DNA of 64,000 bases, from positions 6,155,001 through 6,219,000 of the forward strand of contig NZ_JARUBM010000002.1 of NCBI RefSeq assembly GCF_029626175.1, read 5' to 3'. The first letter of the stretch is position 1, and each line of letters begins with the position of its first letter. Position numbers and translations under genes: made by a program. Below the pieces are notes generated by a model that saw only the letters and a program-made list of their open reading frames with translations, was not told the DNA's origin and made no database searches. Positions 25,401 through 33,318 of the stretch are shown piece by piece. This stretch comes from Micromonospora sp. WMMD1082 (GTDB lineage: Bacteria; Actinomycetota; Actinomycetes; Mycobacteriales; Micromonosporaceae).

Positions 25401-25999
25401 TCGGCCGCCTCCGGCGTCTTCACCACCAGCACGTGCGAGAAGCCCTCGACGGTCACGTTGGCGACCAGGTCGACATCCGGGAAGACGTTCGGGTAGACGG
25501 CCTGGCTGTCGCTGACCGCAGGTGTGGGTAGCGGCCCGTGCGGCCAGGTCAGCGTCATGCTCTTCTGGTCCCGGGTCACCACCGTCAGCGGGACGCCGCC
25601 ACCCTGGGAGAGCTGTATGTCGAGCAGCGCCGCGACCGGACCGTACGTGCCGTTGGCCCGGACGGCCAGCGTGGCGTCGGCGGCCACCCAGGTGTCCCCC
25701 TGGGTGACCCGGACCGGCTGCGCGTGATCGTTGGCGATCAGCGTGCCGTCCGGCTGCGCGAAGACGTCCCGGTACTCGGTGCGGTGGGACAGCACCTCCA
25801 CCGGCTGGCCGAGCGCCTTCGCCGCGACCAGCGCCTCGGCCTCGGTGTCCCGGACCGGCTCCGCCTCCAGCGCGGCCGCCGGCGCCGGCGGTGCCACCAC
25901 CGGCGGCTGCGTGAACGCCAGCGTGGACATCAGGCCGGCCAGGCCCAGCGTGAGGCCGAGCGGGAAGAGCCGGCCTCTTGTTCTCGTACGACGAGCCAC
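22457..25999 (-). CDS. Secreted DNRLRE/LamG-domain giant protein
   Basis: About 1180 residues. The GTG at 25999 has a strong GGGGGAGG eight bases upstream and starts a signal peptide (ARRTRTRGRLFPLGLTLGLAGL). An ATG at 26044, overlapping the previous gene's stop as ATGA, is the alternative. Residues ~40-320 resemble the N-terminal region of the neighbouring FG-GAP protein (YRDVFAQPDGT, YPNVFPDVDLVA). Next come a DNRLRE-like domain (~330-500), fibronectin-like spacers and two LamG/concanavalin-like domains (~740-1180) carrying SFAVTGWFQVDD and SFSISARVKL. These are binding modules, so surface adhesion or carbohydrate binding is likely. Middle gene of the three-gene RHS operon. Confidence 0.8.
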   Translation of the reverse strand: MARRTRTRGRLFPLGLTLGLAGLMSTLAFTQPPVVAPPAPAAALEAEPVRDTEAEALVAAKALGQPVEVLSHRTEYRDVFAQPDGTLIANDHAQPVRVTQGDTWVAADATLAVRANGTYGPVAALLDIQLSQGGGVPLTVVTRDQKSMTLTWPHGPLPTPAVSDSQAVYPNVFPDVDLVANVTVEGFSHVLVVKTPEAAELPELRNLRLGVTGVGLIIQETEDGGVVALDPATNNPVLEADAPTMWDSGNQEGEGAASAGRTSSSTTSTDPGAASAEGPGDSSRVAPVDVDYAAGTLTLTPDRAMLTDPTVSFPLYLDPVWQSSTNSGWAMVDSGYPNEEYWKFDGKRHERIGLCPSSCNNSKVKRLFYQLGTPYSGKTILSAEFRVTMQHAYNSTARAASLYLMPTSSKIGSSTNWSNQPGGSGWSGATLLETRSPTSTQATCTSTNQNAAWNAKRAVEIAAANKLGSIILGLRATNEGDSTHSKRFCDNGLLSVRYNRAPLIPNLSDLTMSPGGQCVYGSSAPYVDVPPRLNAVLRDPDHSSAHTEQIKAEFKVTWTPPGGSSQTRSYVTGLKASGSIFSYTVPTDIAQNVPISWEVRASDNTSWGPWSSFERNPCQFFYDKTSPSAPDVDSAVYLPQDAADNGTPEASQCIESDEWLGSIGVPGDFTFDSAATDVVEYRYGFNTNPVPTNSLRPTTDGGPVTLRNWHPDREGPRTINVQAIDRAGRSSSIASCTFRVGKRPPTAQWSLGEVAGQGEATDGLGDNDATAGSGVTFGGEGPGGSSDTAARFDGSGNAYLATARQVLTDTSASFAVTGWFQVDDPSRRQTAVSQDGTGEPGFVLGVENGTWHFRMPVNDVTTLGRWQVEGDAASTGWTYVTAIFDGAKREMSLQVGTNPPRIAQRRSLTKSRGPLQLGRVLTKSGHTDNWRGAMADVSVFDRLILPEEVTGLKKTAPSRRAYWRLNTESNKVSPEDRGGVGMTVGPEASILVHPALSLLGGGHLALTGNPNSYASTPTNADMAGSFSISARVKLTSNCAGTPMTVFSQKGSRGSAVVVRCNRDGQWELATTDTDKLAPTWTIRATSEAPKLIGKGDHLTLVYNGYVREMALYVNGTFSEAIELTSPFVATGGVQLGRAFIDDTYREHLSGAVDDVRVYDGVTDPVLIQKLNVSVREQPTL

Positions 26000-26043
26000 C
26001 TTCGAGTCCTCCCCCGTTGAACTGTGCGAATCCATGCGTGCCA

Positions 26044-29000
26044 TCAGCCGATCGCCGCCCCGAACGCGCTGTGTCCGGTGGGGAGTCCGCCCTGTCCGGG
26101 CTGCCAGGTGCTGCTCGGGGCGGTGTTGCCGGCCACCAGGTCCGTCCAGCGGAAGCCGTACACGGCGTCGGTGCCGTACGGGGTGCCCACGTGGAGGCGC
26201 TGCGCGGTGGCCGCCAGCGAGGTGCCCACGAGTTCCTGGCCGATCGCCGAACCGGGCATGGCGCCGCTGCGCCGTTCCAGCGTGATGGGCGTACCGATCG
26301 GGTTGGCCAGGGCCGGGAAGATCCGCACCCGCCCGGAGTCGGCGGTCGTCGTCCCGGCGTCCTCGCCGGGCACGCCGATCGCGATGAACATCGTCGAGTT
26401 GGTGCCCTCGCTGGCCGGCGCGGTGTTCACCACGACGACCTTCTCGCCCAGGTAGTCGCCGTCCTCGGAGGCGAACGTGATCGCCGGCAGTTCGGTGAAC
26501 GTGTTCGCCGCCGTGACGTGGAAGCGGTGGACCAGGCCGGCGTCCGGCGCCGGCGTGTTGGTCGCCGCCACCGTGATGTCCTCGCCCGGCACCCCCACGA
26601 CCACGAGCGAGTCCGCCTGTCCGGCCGGCGCGCCGACCGGCCGGAATGGGGCGATCGCGATCGACTTGCCGAAGTTGTCGTCGGCCTCCGCCACGTTCGA
26701 GACGTTCGCGACGTTCTGATCGAGCGTGGCGGCGAGGGTGGGCAGTCCGTTGGTCAGCGTGTGGTTGAAGACGTTGACCGCGCCGGCGAACGCCTCGGTA
26801 CCGATCGCCTCACCCGGCGAGCCGACGGCCCAGTGGTGGGTGGACGCCGCGACCGCGAAGCCGGTGCGGTCGTCGATCTCCGCCGCGCCGGTGATACCAC
26901 CGCCGCCCTGGCTCAGCACCACGTTCACGGTGCCGCGGAGGTAGTGGACGACGCCGGTCAGCGCGGCGTTGGTCAGTCCCTCCCCCGGAACGCCGATGAC
27001 CAGGTACGGCTCGCCGCTGGCGGTCCGGCTGCCGGCCACCGCGTGGCCGAACCAGTCGTACGCCTCGGCGGAGTCCGGCACGTTGGTCACGTCCTGGTGG
27101 TAGACGAGCGAATCGGGGCCCTGCGCCAGGCCGGCCGGCGAGCCGAGCAGCACGTAGACGGCGCCGGCCTGGGCCTGCCCGCTGACGCTCTGGTTCGGCA
27201 CCCCGACCGCCAGGTCGGTGCAACCGTCGTTGTTGGCGTCGTAGGCGGAGACGGCGGTGCCGAACCGGTCACCGGCCTCCGGCGCGCCGGGCACCCTGGC
27301 CGCGCCCTCGTGCAGGGTGTGCACGGTCGTGCCGCCACCGTAGGCGACGGTGATCCGACCGGCGCGGATCGCACCGCTGACCGTTGCCTCCGGGTCGGCG
27401 ATGGCGATGTCGGCGACGCCGTCGCCGTTGAAGTCGCTCTCCGTGCCACCCGCGCAGCCCGTCACCGGAGTGGCCGTCGTGTAGACCTGCATCTCGCAGA
27501 ACGAGGACCAGACGTCGCTGCCGGCGACCCCGTCCGCCGCCTTGACCCGCCAGCGGTAGATCCCGCCGTCGACGAAGGCTCCGGCCGGCACCGTCGTCGC
27601 CGCGGTGGCGCCGGACGCGACGCCGCTGAAGACCGCCGTGCCGATCGGCTTCTCGGCGTTCATCGCCCACCACTCGAAGGTGACCGTCATGGCGGTGCCG
27701 TCACCGTCCGAGACGGTGGCCCGGAGCTGCGGTGTGAGCGTGTTGACCTGTGGGCGGCCGGAGCCGGTCGCGCAGGTGGTCGCCGGCACGGTCGCCCGGG
27801 TGGTCACCGTCGGCCACGAGTTGTACGTCACCGAGGCCTTCGGGTTCTCCGTCGAGCTTGCCCCCTCGCGGGACCGGAACTGCTTGAAGCCGGCCGGGAC
27901 CGTCTCGTCCGTGGCGCGGATGCCCATGCCGGCCCGGGTCTTGTTCGCCGTGGCGGCGCGTTGGAAGAAGTTCCTGCCGTCGATCGTCGCCCATGCGTCG
28001 GCACAGTCGGTGGAGCCGTGCGTGGCGGTCGAGGTGGCCTCGCGGAAGTCCCACGACGGCTGGTTCGCGAAGGTGGTCGTGTAGGTCGACGTACCGGTGG
28101 ACCAGATCTCCCAGGACGTCGGGGTGCAGGTGTGCGACCAGAAGTTCCAGAACGACACCGTCGCGGCGGTGATCTGCTTGCCCGCGAGGACCGTGGTGTC
28201 CCAGGTGATGAACGACCGGGTGAGGGTGGCCGGAGTGGTCGCCAGCAGTCCGATCTGCAGATCGGGCTGCTGGTTCTGATCGGTGGTCACGGTCTCCCGG
28301 ACGTACGTGTCGAACGTCGTCCCCAGCGGGTTCACCGTCGGGTCGATGGTGACCGGGAAGACCGTGGACTTGCTGCGCAGCCAGGCCGGGTCCGGGGTCA
28401 GTGTGAGTTCCACCCGGTCGCCCCGGCGGGCGACGTCGGTGCGGACCGGTTCCTGGTTCGCCGGGCTGCCCGCGATGTTCCGGCGCGCGTCCCACATCAG
28501 CGGGGCGGGAATGCGGGCCGTCTGCGCGCCGGCCCGGTTCGTCAGGGTGATCGACCCGTCGGTGCCCTGTGCGGCGGTCGCCGCGCCGGGACCGGAGAAC
28601 GGAAAGTGGATCTTCTCGACCTGGGCCAGGGCGGCGCGGTCCTTGACGATCAGGAACTGCTCGAAACCGAGGCGGGTCGCCTCCACCACCAGGTCGACGC
28701 CGGGTCGAGCATCCGGGTAGGTGGCGCGGTTGGCGGTGAGCACCGGCGCGGGCAACTGCCCCGACCAGCCCATGGCCACCCGGTCGGCACCGTGGCCCAC
28801 CGCGGCGAGTTCGTGCTCGCCGAGCCCCTTGGCACCGGTGATCCGCAGGTCGTTCGGGTGCGCTGCGGGCGCCACCGATCCGTCCGGCTGCACGCCCAGC
28901 GTGAGGTCGACGGGGATCCACTCGCCGTCGCGCCGGAAACGCTGCACGCCCGAGGCGATCTCCGCCCGGAACTGCCCGTCGGGCAACGCGAAGACCTCGG

Positions 29001-29229
29001 TCGTCTCCGAGGTCAGACTCTTGACCTGAACCGGCGCGCCGCTCTCGCGGGCGGCCCGCGACGATATCGCCTCGTCGGTCCTGCTCTGCACGCCACCCGT
29101 CACGCCGTCCGGTCCGGCGGCCAGGAACGCCGCAGGTTCTCCCGGTAGGCCCGCCAACGCGGCCACCGTCAGGACGGCGACACCCGCGGCCAGGCACGAA
29201 CGGACGGTGGCCGTCATTCGACGCGCCAC
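26044..29229 (-). CDS. Secreted DNRLRE/FG-GAP-repeat giant protein
   Basis: 1061 residues. GTG start at 29229 with a GGGGGAGAG site; signal peptide (MTATVRSCLAAGVAVLTVAAL). Residues ~50-300 match the N-terminal module of the LamG protein. A DNRLRE-type beta domain spans ~310-480 (FDTYVRETVTTDQN, TLTRSFITWDT). The C-terminal half has integrin-alpha-like FG-GAP repeats with calcium-binding loops (SDFNGDGVADIAIADPEA; YDANNDGCTDLAVGVPN) and at least five further blades ending IGVPGE. This should fold as a beta-propeller on the cell surface. First gene of the operon, directly downstream of the operon's promoter region. Confidence 0.82.
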   Translation of the reverse strand: MARRMTATVRSCLAAGVAVLTVAALAGLPGEPAAFLAAGPDGVTGGVQSRTDEAISSRAARESGAPVQVKSLTSETTEVFALPDGQFRAEIASGVQRFRRDGEWIPVDLTLGVQPDGSVAPAAHPNDLRITGAKGLGEHELAAVGHGADRVAMGWSGQLPAPVLTANRATYPDARPGVDLVVEATRLGFEQFLIVKDRAALAQVEKIHFPFSGPGAATAAQGTDGSITLTNRAGAQTARIPAPLMWDARRNIAGSPANQEPVRTDVARRGDRVELTLTPDPAWLRSKSTVFPVTIDPTVNPLGTTFDTYVRETVTTDQNQQPDLQIGLLATTPATLTRSFITWDTTVLAGKQITAATVSFWNFWSHTCTPTSWEIWSTGTSTYTTTFANQPSWDFREATSTATHGSTDCADAWATIDGRNFFQRAATANKTRAGMGIRATDETVPAGFKQFRSREGASSTENPKASVTYNSWPTVTTRATVPATTCATGSGRPQVNTLTPQLRATVSDGDGTAMTVTFEWWAMNAEKPIGTAVFSGVASGATAATTVPAGAFVDGGIYRWRVKAADGVAGSDVWSSFCEMQVYTTATPVTGCAGGTESDFNGDGVADIAIADPEATVSGAIRAGRITVAYGGGTTVHTLHEGAARVPGAPEAGDRFGTAVSAYDANNDGCTDLAVGVPNQSVSGQAQAGAVYVLLGSPAGLAQGPDSLVYHQDVTNVPDSAEAYDWFGHAVAGSRTASGEPYLVIGVPGEGLTNAALTGVVHYLRGTVNVVLSQGGGGITGAAEIDDRTGFAVAASTHHWAVGSPGEAIGTEAFAGAVNVFNHTLTNGLPTLAATLDQNVANVSNVAEADDNFGKSIAIAPFRPVGAPAGQADSLVVVGVPGEDITVAATNTPAPDAGLVHRFHVTAANTFTELPAITFASEDGDYLGEKVVVVNTAPASEGTNSTMFIAIGVPGEDAGTTTADSGRVRIFPALANPIGTPITLERRSGAMPGSAIGQELVGTSLAATAQRLHVGTPYGTDAVYGFRWTDLVAGNTAPSSTWQPGQGGLPTGHSAFGAAIG

Positions 29230-29274
29230 AGACTCTCTCCCCCGTGTGTGTAGTTGTGCGAGCGGACTTTATGG

Positions 29275-29287
29275 ATGGTCTGACCAT
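29275..29287 (-). promoter_or_regulatory. Short palindrome upstream of the RHS operon
   Basis: ATGGTC-T-GACCAT, a 13-base palindrome 46 bases upstream of the first gene of the RHS operon, within the 286-base divergent region shared with the NPP1 gene. The position fits an operator; no regulator gene lies next to it. Confidence 0.35.
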
Positions 29288-29515
29288 GAGCACAAGCCCG
29301 AACACAAACTGTGAGGACGGATCACCCCTAAACGAACATGTCGTCAGGTGCCATCACAGGCAGTGACTACCCATTTGTCCGATGAGGAGATACGGCGATG
29401 TGTGTGAGCTGTTCTCGCGTTCACCGTTGACCTGGCGGCTCGGACGTGAGATACAGATGATCCGCGTCGATGGGACCCTCCCGGCGCGGCGCGTCGACAC
29501 CCAGGAAGGCGAGGA

Positions 29516-30340
29516 ATGGAACGACGGCCACCACCGCCCACCCCAGCTCGGGCCACCCGCACCCCGGCCCCACGCGGTCGCCGTACGCTGTCCCGGCTCC
29601 TGGCCGGGCTGGCCGCGCTCGCGGTCCTCGTTCCGGCGACACCGGCCTACGCGGATTCGCTGCCCAATCTGCCGCACAACGCCGGCGGGTACGAGTCGTC
29701 GTTCTCGCCCGCCTACGACTACGACACCGACGGCTGCTACGCCGTCTCGGCGATCGCCCCGGACGGCACCGTCAACGGTGGACTGAGGACCACGGGCGCC
29801 ATCAACGGCAACTGCCGCGACCGGTCCGACCTGGACATGTCGCAGACGTACGCCCGGTCGAAGTGCAACAACGGCTGGTGTGCGGTCGTCTACGCCAGCT
29901 ACTTCGAGAAGGACCAGGCCGTGCACGGCAGTGGTCTCGGCGGCCATCGGCACGACTGGGAGCACGTCATCTCCTGGGTCGACCAGGCCGCCAACCAGGT
30001 CGAGTACGTCACCACCACGCAGCACAGCAGCCAGCGCACCTACCCACGCGCGCAGGTACGGTTCGACGGGTCGCACCCCAAGGTCGTCTACCACAAGGAC
30101 GGCGCCTCGACGCACTTCTTCCGGCTCGCCAACACCAACGACGAGCCACCGGAGAACCACTACGGCACCTGGCACTACCCGCCGGTCGTGGACTGGCACG
30201 GCTGGCCCAGCCTCCAGCTGCGCGACCGGCTGATGGCGGCCGACTTCGGCGCCGCCACCATCAAGATCAAGGATGGCTCGTTCGAGTACCTGCTCGACGT
30301 CTCCCGACCTGCCGGCATCCCCTTCAACCCGTACGGCTGA
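29516..30340 (+). CDS. Secreted NPP1 / necrosis-inducing (Nep1-like) protein
   Basis: 274 residues with a long basic N-region and a signal peptide ending PAYA-D. The diagnostic heptapeptide GHRHDWE is intact, together with WCAVVYASYFEKDQ before it, and paired Cys residues (CYAV...NCRD; CNNGWC) suit a disulfide-bonded Nep1-like fold. Nep1-like proteins bind sphingolipid head groups of plant membranes and lyse cells; bacterial members are known in Bacillus, Pectobacterium and actinomycetes. Whether this one is cytolytic cannot be told. The ATG follows a GGAAGGCGAGGA region. It is divergent from the RHS operon. Confidence 0.9.
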   Translation: MERRPPPPTPARATRTPAPRGRRTLSRLLAGLAALAVLVPATPAYADSLPNLPHNAGGYESSFSPAYDYDTDGCYAVSAIAPDGTVNGGLRTTGAINGNCRDRSDLDMSQTYARSKCNNGWCAVVYASYFEKDQAVHGSGLGGHRHDWEHVISWVDQAANQVEYVTTTQHSSQRTYPRAQVRFDGSHPKVVYHKDGASTHFFRLANTNDEPPENHYGTWHYPPVVDWHGWPSLQLRDRLMAADFGAATIKIKDGSFEYLLDVSRPAGIPFNPYG

Positions 30341-30344
30341 GCCC

Positions 30345-30551
30345 CGCCGGAAGGTCGGCGACCGCGCCGGCGAAGCGGTTACCCGGTACAACATCGCGAT
30401 GACCCATCGTGCTGAGGGGAATCTCGACAGGGCGATCGGCGAGCTCGAACTCGTCGTCGACCTCGACCGCCAGGTCGACCATCCGGACCTCGCATCCGAC
30501 ACTGCCGTGCTCGAACAGGTACGCCAAGAACGAGCAGAACTCGGAAAGTAA
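30345..30551 (+). pseudogene. C-terminal remnant of a TPR-repeat protein
   Basis: Open frame reading VGDRAGEAVTRYNIAMTHR, then AEGNLDRAIGELELVVDLDRQVDHPDL and a final helix with LEQVRQERAEL. This is the last TPR unit and C-terminus of the large NB-ARC/TPR proteins common in actinomycetes. There is no upstream domain, and the frame begins within a few bases of the NPP1 gene's stop. It is a gene fragment, probably left by recombination. Confidence 0.6.
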
Positions 30552-30661
30552 CCTGATTGCCGAATCCACCCACCGGCTGAACAGGCAGGATGTGCTGCGG
30601 AAGCCGCGCGCTCGGTCGGCGTATGACCGGCGCCCGCCCTTCAACGGGCACCGGTCGGGTC

Positions 30662-31861
30662 TCAACCCTTCACACAGACCACCTGCTTGAGGTGCGCGAC
30701 CACCTCGACCAGGTCTTCCTGCTGCGCCATCACCTCGGTGATGTCCTTGTACGCGGCGGGGATCTCGTCGACCACCCCGGCGTCCTTACGGCACTCCACG
30801 CCCGACGTCTGCGCCGCCAGGTCGTCGGTGCTGTACGTCCGCTTGGCCTGGGCGCGGGACATCCGCCGCCCGGCACCGTGCGACGCGGAGCAGTACGCGG
30901 ACTCGTTGCCCCTGCCGCGCACGATGTACGAGCCGGTGCCCATCGACCCGGGGATGATGCCCAGGTCACCGGTGCCGGCCCGGATCGCGCCCTTGCGGGT
31001 CACCAGCACGTCCACGTCGTCGTACCGCTCCTCGGACACGTAGTTGTGGTGAGCGCTGATCGGCTCGTCGTAGCCGACCTGCGGGAACCGGTCCCGCACC
31101 ACGTTCATCAGCACGGCGAGCATGACCTCCCGGTTGCGCCGCGCGTACTCCTGCGCCCACCACAGGTCCCGGCGGTAGGCGTCCATCTCCGGCGTACCGG
31201 TGAGGAACACGGCCAGGTCCCGGTCGGGCAGGTCGACGTTGTGCGGCAGCCGCCGCGCCACCGCGATGTGCCGCTCGGCCAGTTCCTTGCCGATGTTGCG
31301 GGATCCGGAGTGCAGCATCAGCCAGACCCGGCCGGCGTCGGCGCCGCCCTGCTCCAGGCAGACCTCGATGAAGTGGTTGCCGCCGCCGAGGGTGCCCAGC
31401 TGCCGCCGGGCCCGCGTCTCCAGCTGGGCCACTCGCCGGTCGAGGTCGGTGAAGCGGCGCCAGAAGTCGTCCCAGCCCCGCTGCGCCAGGCCCCGTACCC
31501 GGCGCGGGTTCACCGGCTCGTCACGCTGGGCGAAGCCGACCGGGATGGCGTCCTCGATGGCCCGCCGCAGCCCGGCCAGGTCGTCGGGCAGGTCGGCGGC
31601 GGTCAGTGAGGTACGCACCGCGGACATGCCGCAGCCGATGTCGACGCCGACCGCCGCCGGCGAGACGGCCTGCCGCATCGCGATGACCGAGCCGACCGTG
31701 GCGCCCTTGCCGAAGTGCACGTCCGGCATGACCGCGACACCCTGCACCCACGGCAGCGCGCCGATGTTGCGTAGCTGCTTCGCAGCCTGCGCCTCGATCG
31801 CGTACGGGTCGGTCCAGACCCGTACCGGTGCCCGCGTCCCCGCGAGCAGGCTGAAGCCCAT
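30662..31861 (-). CDS. rtcB: RNA-splicing ligase RtcB
   Basis: 399 residues, matching the shorter bacterial RtcB class. Conserved blocks are GVDIGCGM (metal-binding Asp/Cys), FGKGATVGSV, LGGGNHFIEV, HSGSRNIGKEL, HHNYV, GSMGTGSYIVRG and SHGAGRRMSR, which contains the His that becomes guanylylated. RtcB joins 2',3'-cyclic phosphate (or 3'-phosphate) ends to 5'-OH ends with GTP and Mn2+, repairing damaged RNA. The ATG at 31861 has an AGGAGAG site. No rtcA or rtcR gene is nearby. Confidence 0.93.
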   Translation of the reverse strand: MGFSLLAGTRAPVRVWTDPYAIEAQAAKQLRNIGALPWVQGVAVMPDVHFGKGATVGSVIAMRQAVSPAAVGVDIGCGMSAVRTSLTAADLPDDLAGLRRAIEDAIPVGFAQRDEPVNPRRVRGLAQRGWDDFWRRFTDLDRRVAQLETRARRQLGTLGGGNHFIEVCLEQGGADAGRVWLMLHSGSRNIGKELAERHIAVARRLPHNVDLPDRDLAVFLTGTPEMDAYRRDLWWAQEYARRNREVMLAVLMNVVRDRFPQVGYDEPISAHHNYVSEERYDDVDVLVTRKGAIRAGTGDLGIIPGSMGTGSYIVRGRGNESAYCSASHGAGRRMSRAQAKRTYSTDDLAAQTSGVECRKDAGVVDEIPAAYKDITEVMAQQEDLVEVVAHLKQVVCVKG

Positions 31862-31894
31862 GATGTCTCTCCTGTGTCTGCGATGAACCCCGCC

Positions 31895-31963
31895 GATCAT
31901 GCACTTGTGGTCGTCGGTATGCGGCTTTTATCCCTGTATGGAAGGGGCCACAACTGCATGATC
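31895..31963. repeat. Palindromic intergenic element, copy 3 (GATCATGCAC type)
   Basis: Sixteen-base arms at 31895-31910 and 31948-31963 pair with one mismatch around a 37-base loop. It lies between the start of rtcB and the end of mrpG, both on the minus strand. Same outer sequence as the copies at 4579, 5747 and 45031. Confidence 0.72.
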
Positions 31964-32054
31964 GACGACCGCAACCGCGGGCGGCGGGGGCGCGATGAGA
32001 AGACTATGGACGGTCTGCGACGGCCGCAAAGGATATTGCATCCTGAGCCGGCGG

Positions 32055-32432
32055 TCAGGCCGGGACGGTGTCCTCCCGGTCGCCGGCGACGCGATCCAGG
32101 TGGGCGGCGAGTTCGTCGGTGACCAGCAGGTCGGTGCGGATGTCGTCGTGCGGGTAGGCGGCCCGGCCGACCATGTGCGCGGCCACCGGGGCGGTGGCGA
32201 GTTGGAAGACACCGACCAGCACGAGCGTGGTGATGTCCACTCCGGTACGCAGCCGCAGCCCGCAGCCGATCAGCACCAGCAGCAGCCCGAGCACCTGCGG
32301 CTTGGCCGCGGCGTGCATCCGGGTGAGCAGGTCGGGGAAGCGCACCAGGGCCACCCCGGCGGCGAGGCTGAGCAACGCCCCCGTGATCAGGAAGACGGCG
32401 GCGGCGATGTCGAGGATCGCGTCGAGGCTCAC
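32055..32432 (-). CDS. mrpG: Na+/H+ antiporter subunit MrpG
   Basis: 125 residues with three membrane segments and the PhaG/MnhG pattern (LVRFPDLLTRMHAAAKPQVLG; LATAPVAAHMVGRAAY). Last gene of the seven-function Mrp operon; overlaps mrpF by four bases. MrpG is a small subunit required for assembly of the hetero-oligomeric sodium/proton antiporter in the cytoplasmic membrane. It has a charged C-terminal tail of ~30 residues. Confidence 0.92.
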   Translation of the reverse strand: MSLDAILDIAAAVFLITGALLSLAAGVALVRFPDLLTRMHAAAKPQVLGLLLVLIGCGLRLRTGVDITTLVLVGVFQLATAPVAAHMVGRAAYPHDDIRTDLLVTDELAAHLDRVAGDREDTVPA

Positions 32433-32692
32433 TTGCCGTTCCTCCGTGCGGCGAAGCGGGCGACGCTGACCGACCCGACGAACCCGAGCACCGCGAGGAC
32501 CACCAGCACCGGCAGCGCGGTGGCGTCCCGGCTGTAGGCGGCCTCGGTGGCGATCGCGGCGACGATGACGGCCAGCAGCACGTCGGTGGCGACGGCCCGG
32601 TCGAGGATCGACGGGCCACGGATGATGCGGGTGAGGGTGAGCCCGCCGGCCACGGCGAGCAGCGCGGTGACGGTCACGGCCACGGCGGTCAT
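32429..32692 (-). CDS. mrpF: Na+/H+ antiporter subunit MrpF
   Basis: 87 residues with three membrane segments and the MnhF/PhaF signature LTRIIRGPSILDRAVATDVLL. The ATG at 32692 overlaps the mrpE stop (ATGA), confirming the start. Small membrane subunit of the Mrp complex. Confidence 0.92.
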   Translation of the reverse strand: MTAVAVTVTALLAVAGGLTLTRIIRGPSILDRAVATDVLLAVIVAAIATEAAYSRDATALPVLVVLAVLGFVGSVSVARFAARRNGK

Positions 32693-33318
32693 GTCGGTGC
32701 CCCTTCCAGGTCGGCCGGTGGGGATGGGTGGGCGCCCTCGCGGACGCGCCGTTGTTCGTCGGCGGAGCCGATGGCGGCGATGATGCGGGCCTCCAGGTCG
32801 AGCACGCCCTGCCGGAACCGCTCCACCTCGTCCAGGGTGCGTACGCCGATGACGTGGATGAACAGCGTCCCCGTCTCGCGGTCGGCCTCCAGGATCAGGC
32901 TGCCCGGCACCAGGGACAACGCCTCGGCGGTGAGGGTGAGGTTGAGGTCCGTGTTCACCCGCAACCGTACGGCGATGATGGCGCTGCGCGGCACGTGCCC
33001 GGGTCGAAACGCCAGCCAGGCGATCTGGGCGGAGGCGACCACCAGGTCCAGCAGGAAGCGCAGCCAGAAGCGCAGCATCGGCAGCGGGTGGACCCGGCCC
33101 GCGAACGTCACCGGGGGCAGCGGGAAGACCGCCAGCAGGATGGCGGCCACCACCAGCCCGCTGACCACGTTGGCCCAGGAGAAGGTGCCCCACAGCAGCA
33201 CCCAGACGGTCACCAGGCCGATCGCCGCGGTGATCCGGTTGCGGCGCCAGGCGGCCCGGGTCAGCGGCGGGTTCGGCGGATCGGTCGGTAAGGACGGGGT
33301 CATCTGGTCGGGGCTCAC
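32689..33318 (-). CDS. mrpE: Na+/H+ antiporter subunit MrpE
   Basis: 209 residues: two N-terminal membrane segments (IGLVTVWVLLWGTFSWANVVSG is the first) and the cytoplasmic domain with SLVPGSLILEADRETGTLFIHVIG, the conserved core of MnhE. The GTG at 33318 overlaps the mrpD stop as GTGA; an ATG at 33303 is the alternative. The last ~30 residues are charged and variable. Confidence 0.92.
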   Translation of the reverse strand: MSPDQMTPSLPTDPPNPPLTRAAWRRNRITAAIGLVTVWVLLWGTFSWANVVSGLVVAAILLAVFPLPPVTFAGRVHPLPMLRFWLRFLLDLVVASAQIAWLAFRPGHVPRSAIIAVRLRVNTDLNLTLTAEALSLVPGSLILEADRETGTLFIHVIGVRTLDEVERFRQGVLDLEARIIAAIGSADEQRRVREGAHPSPPADLEGAPT

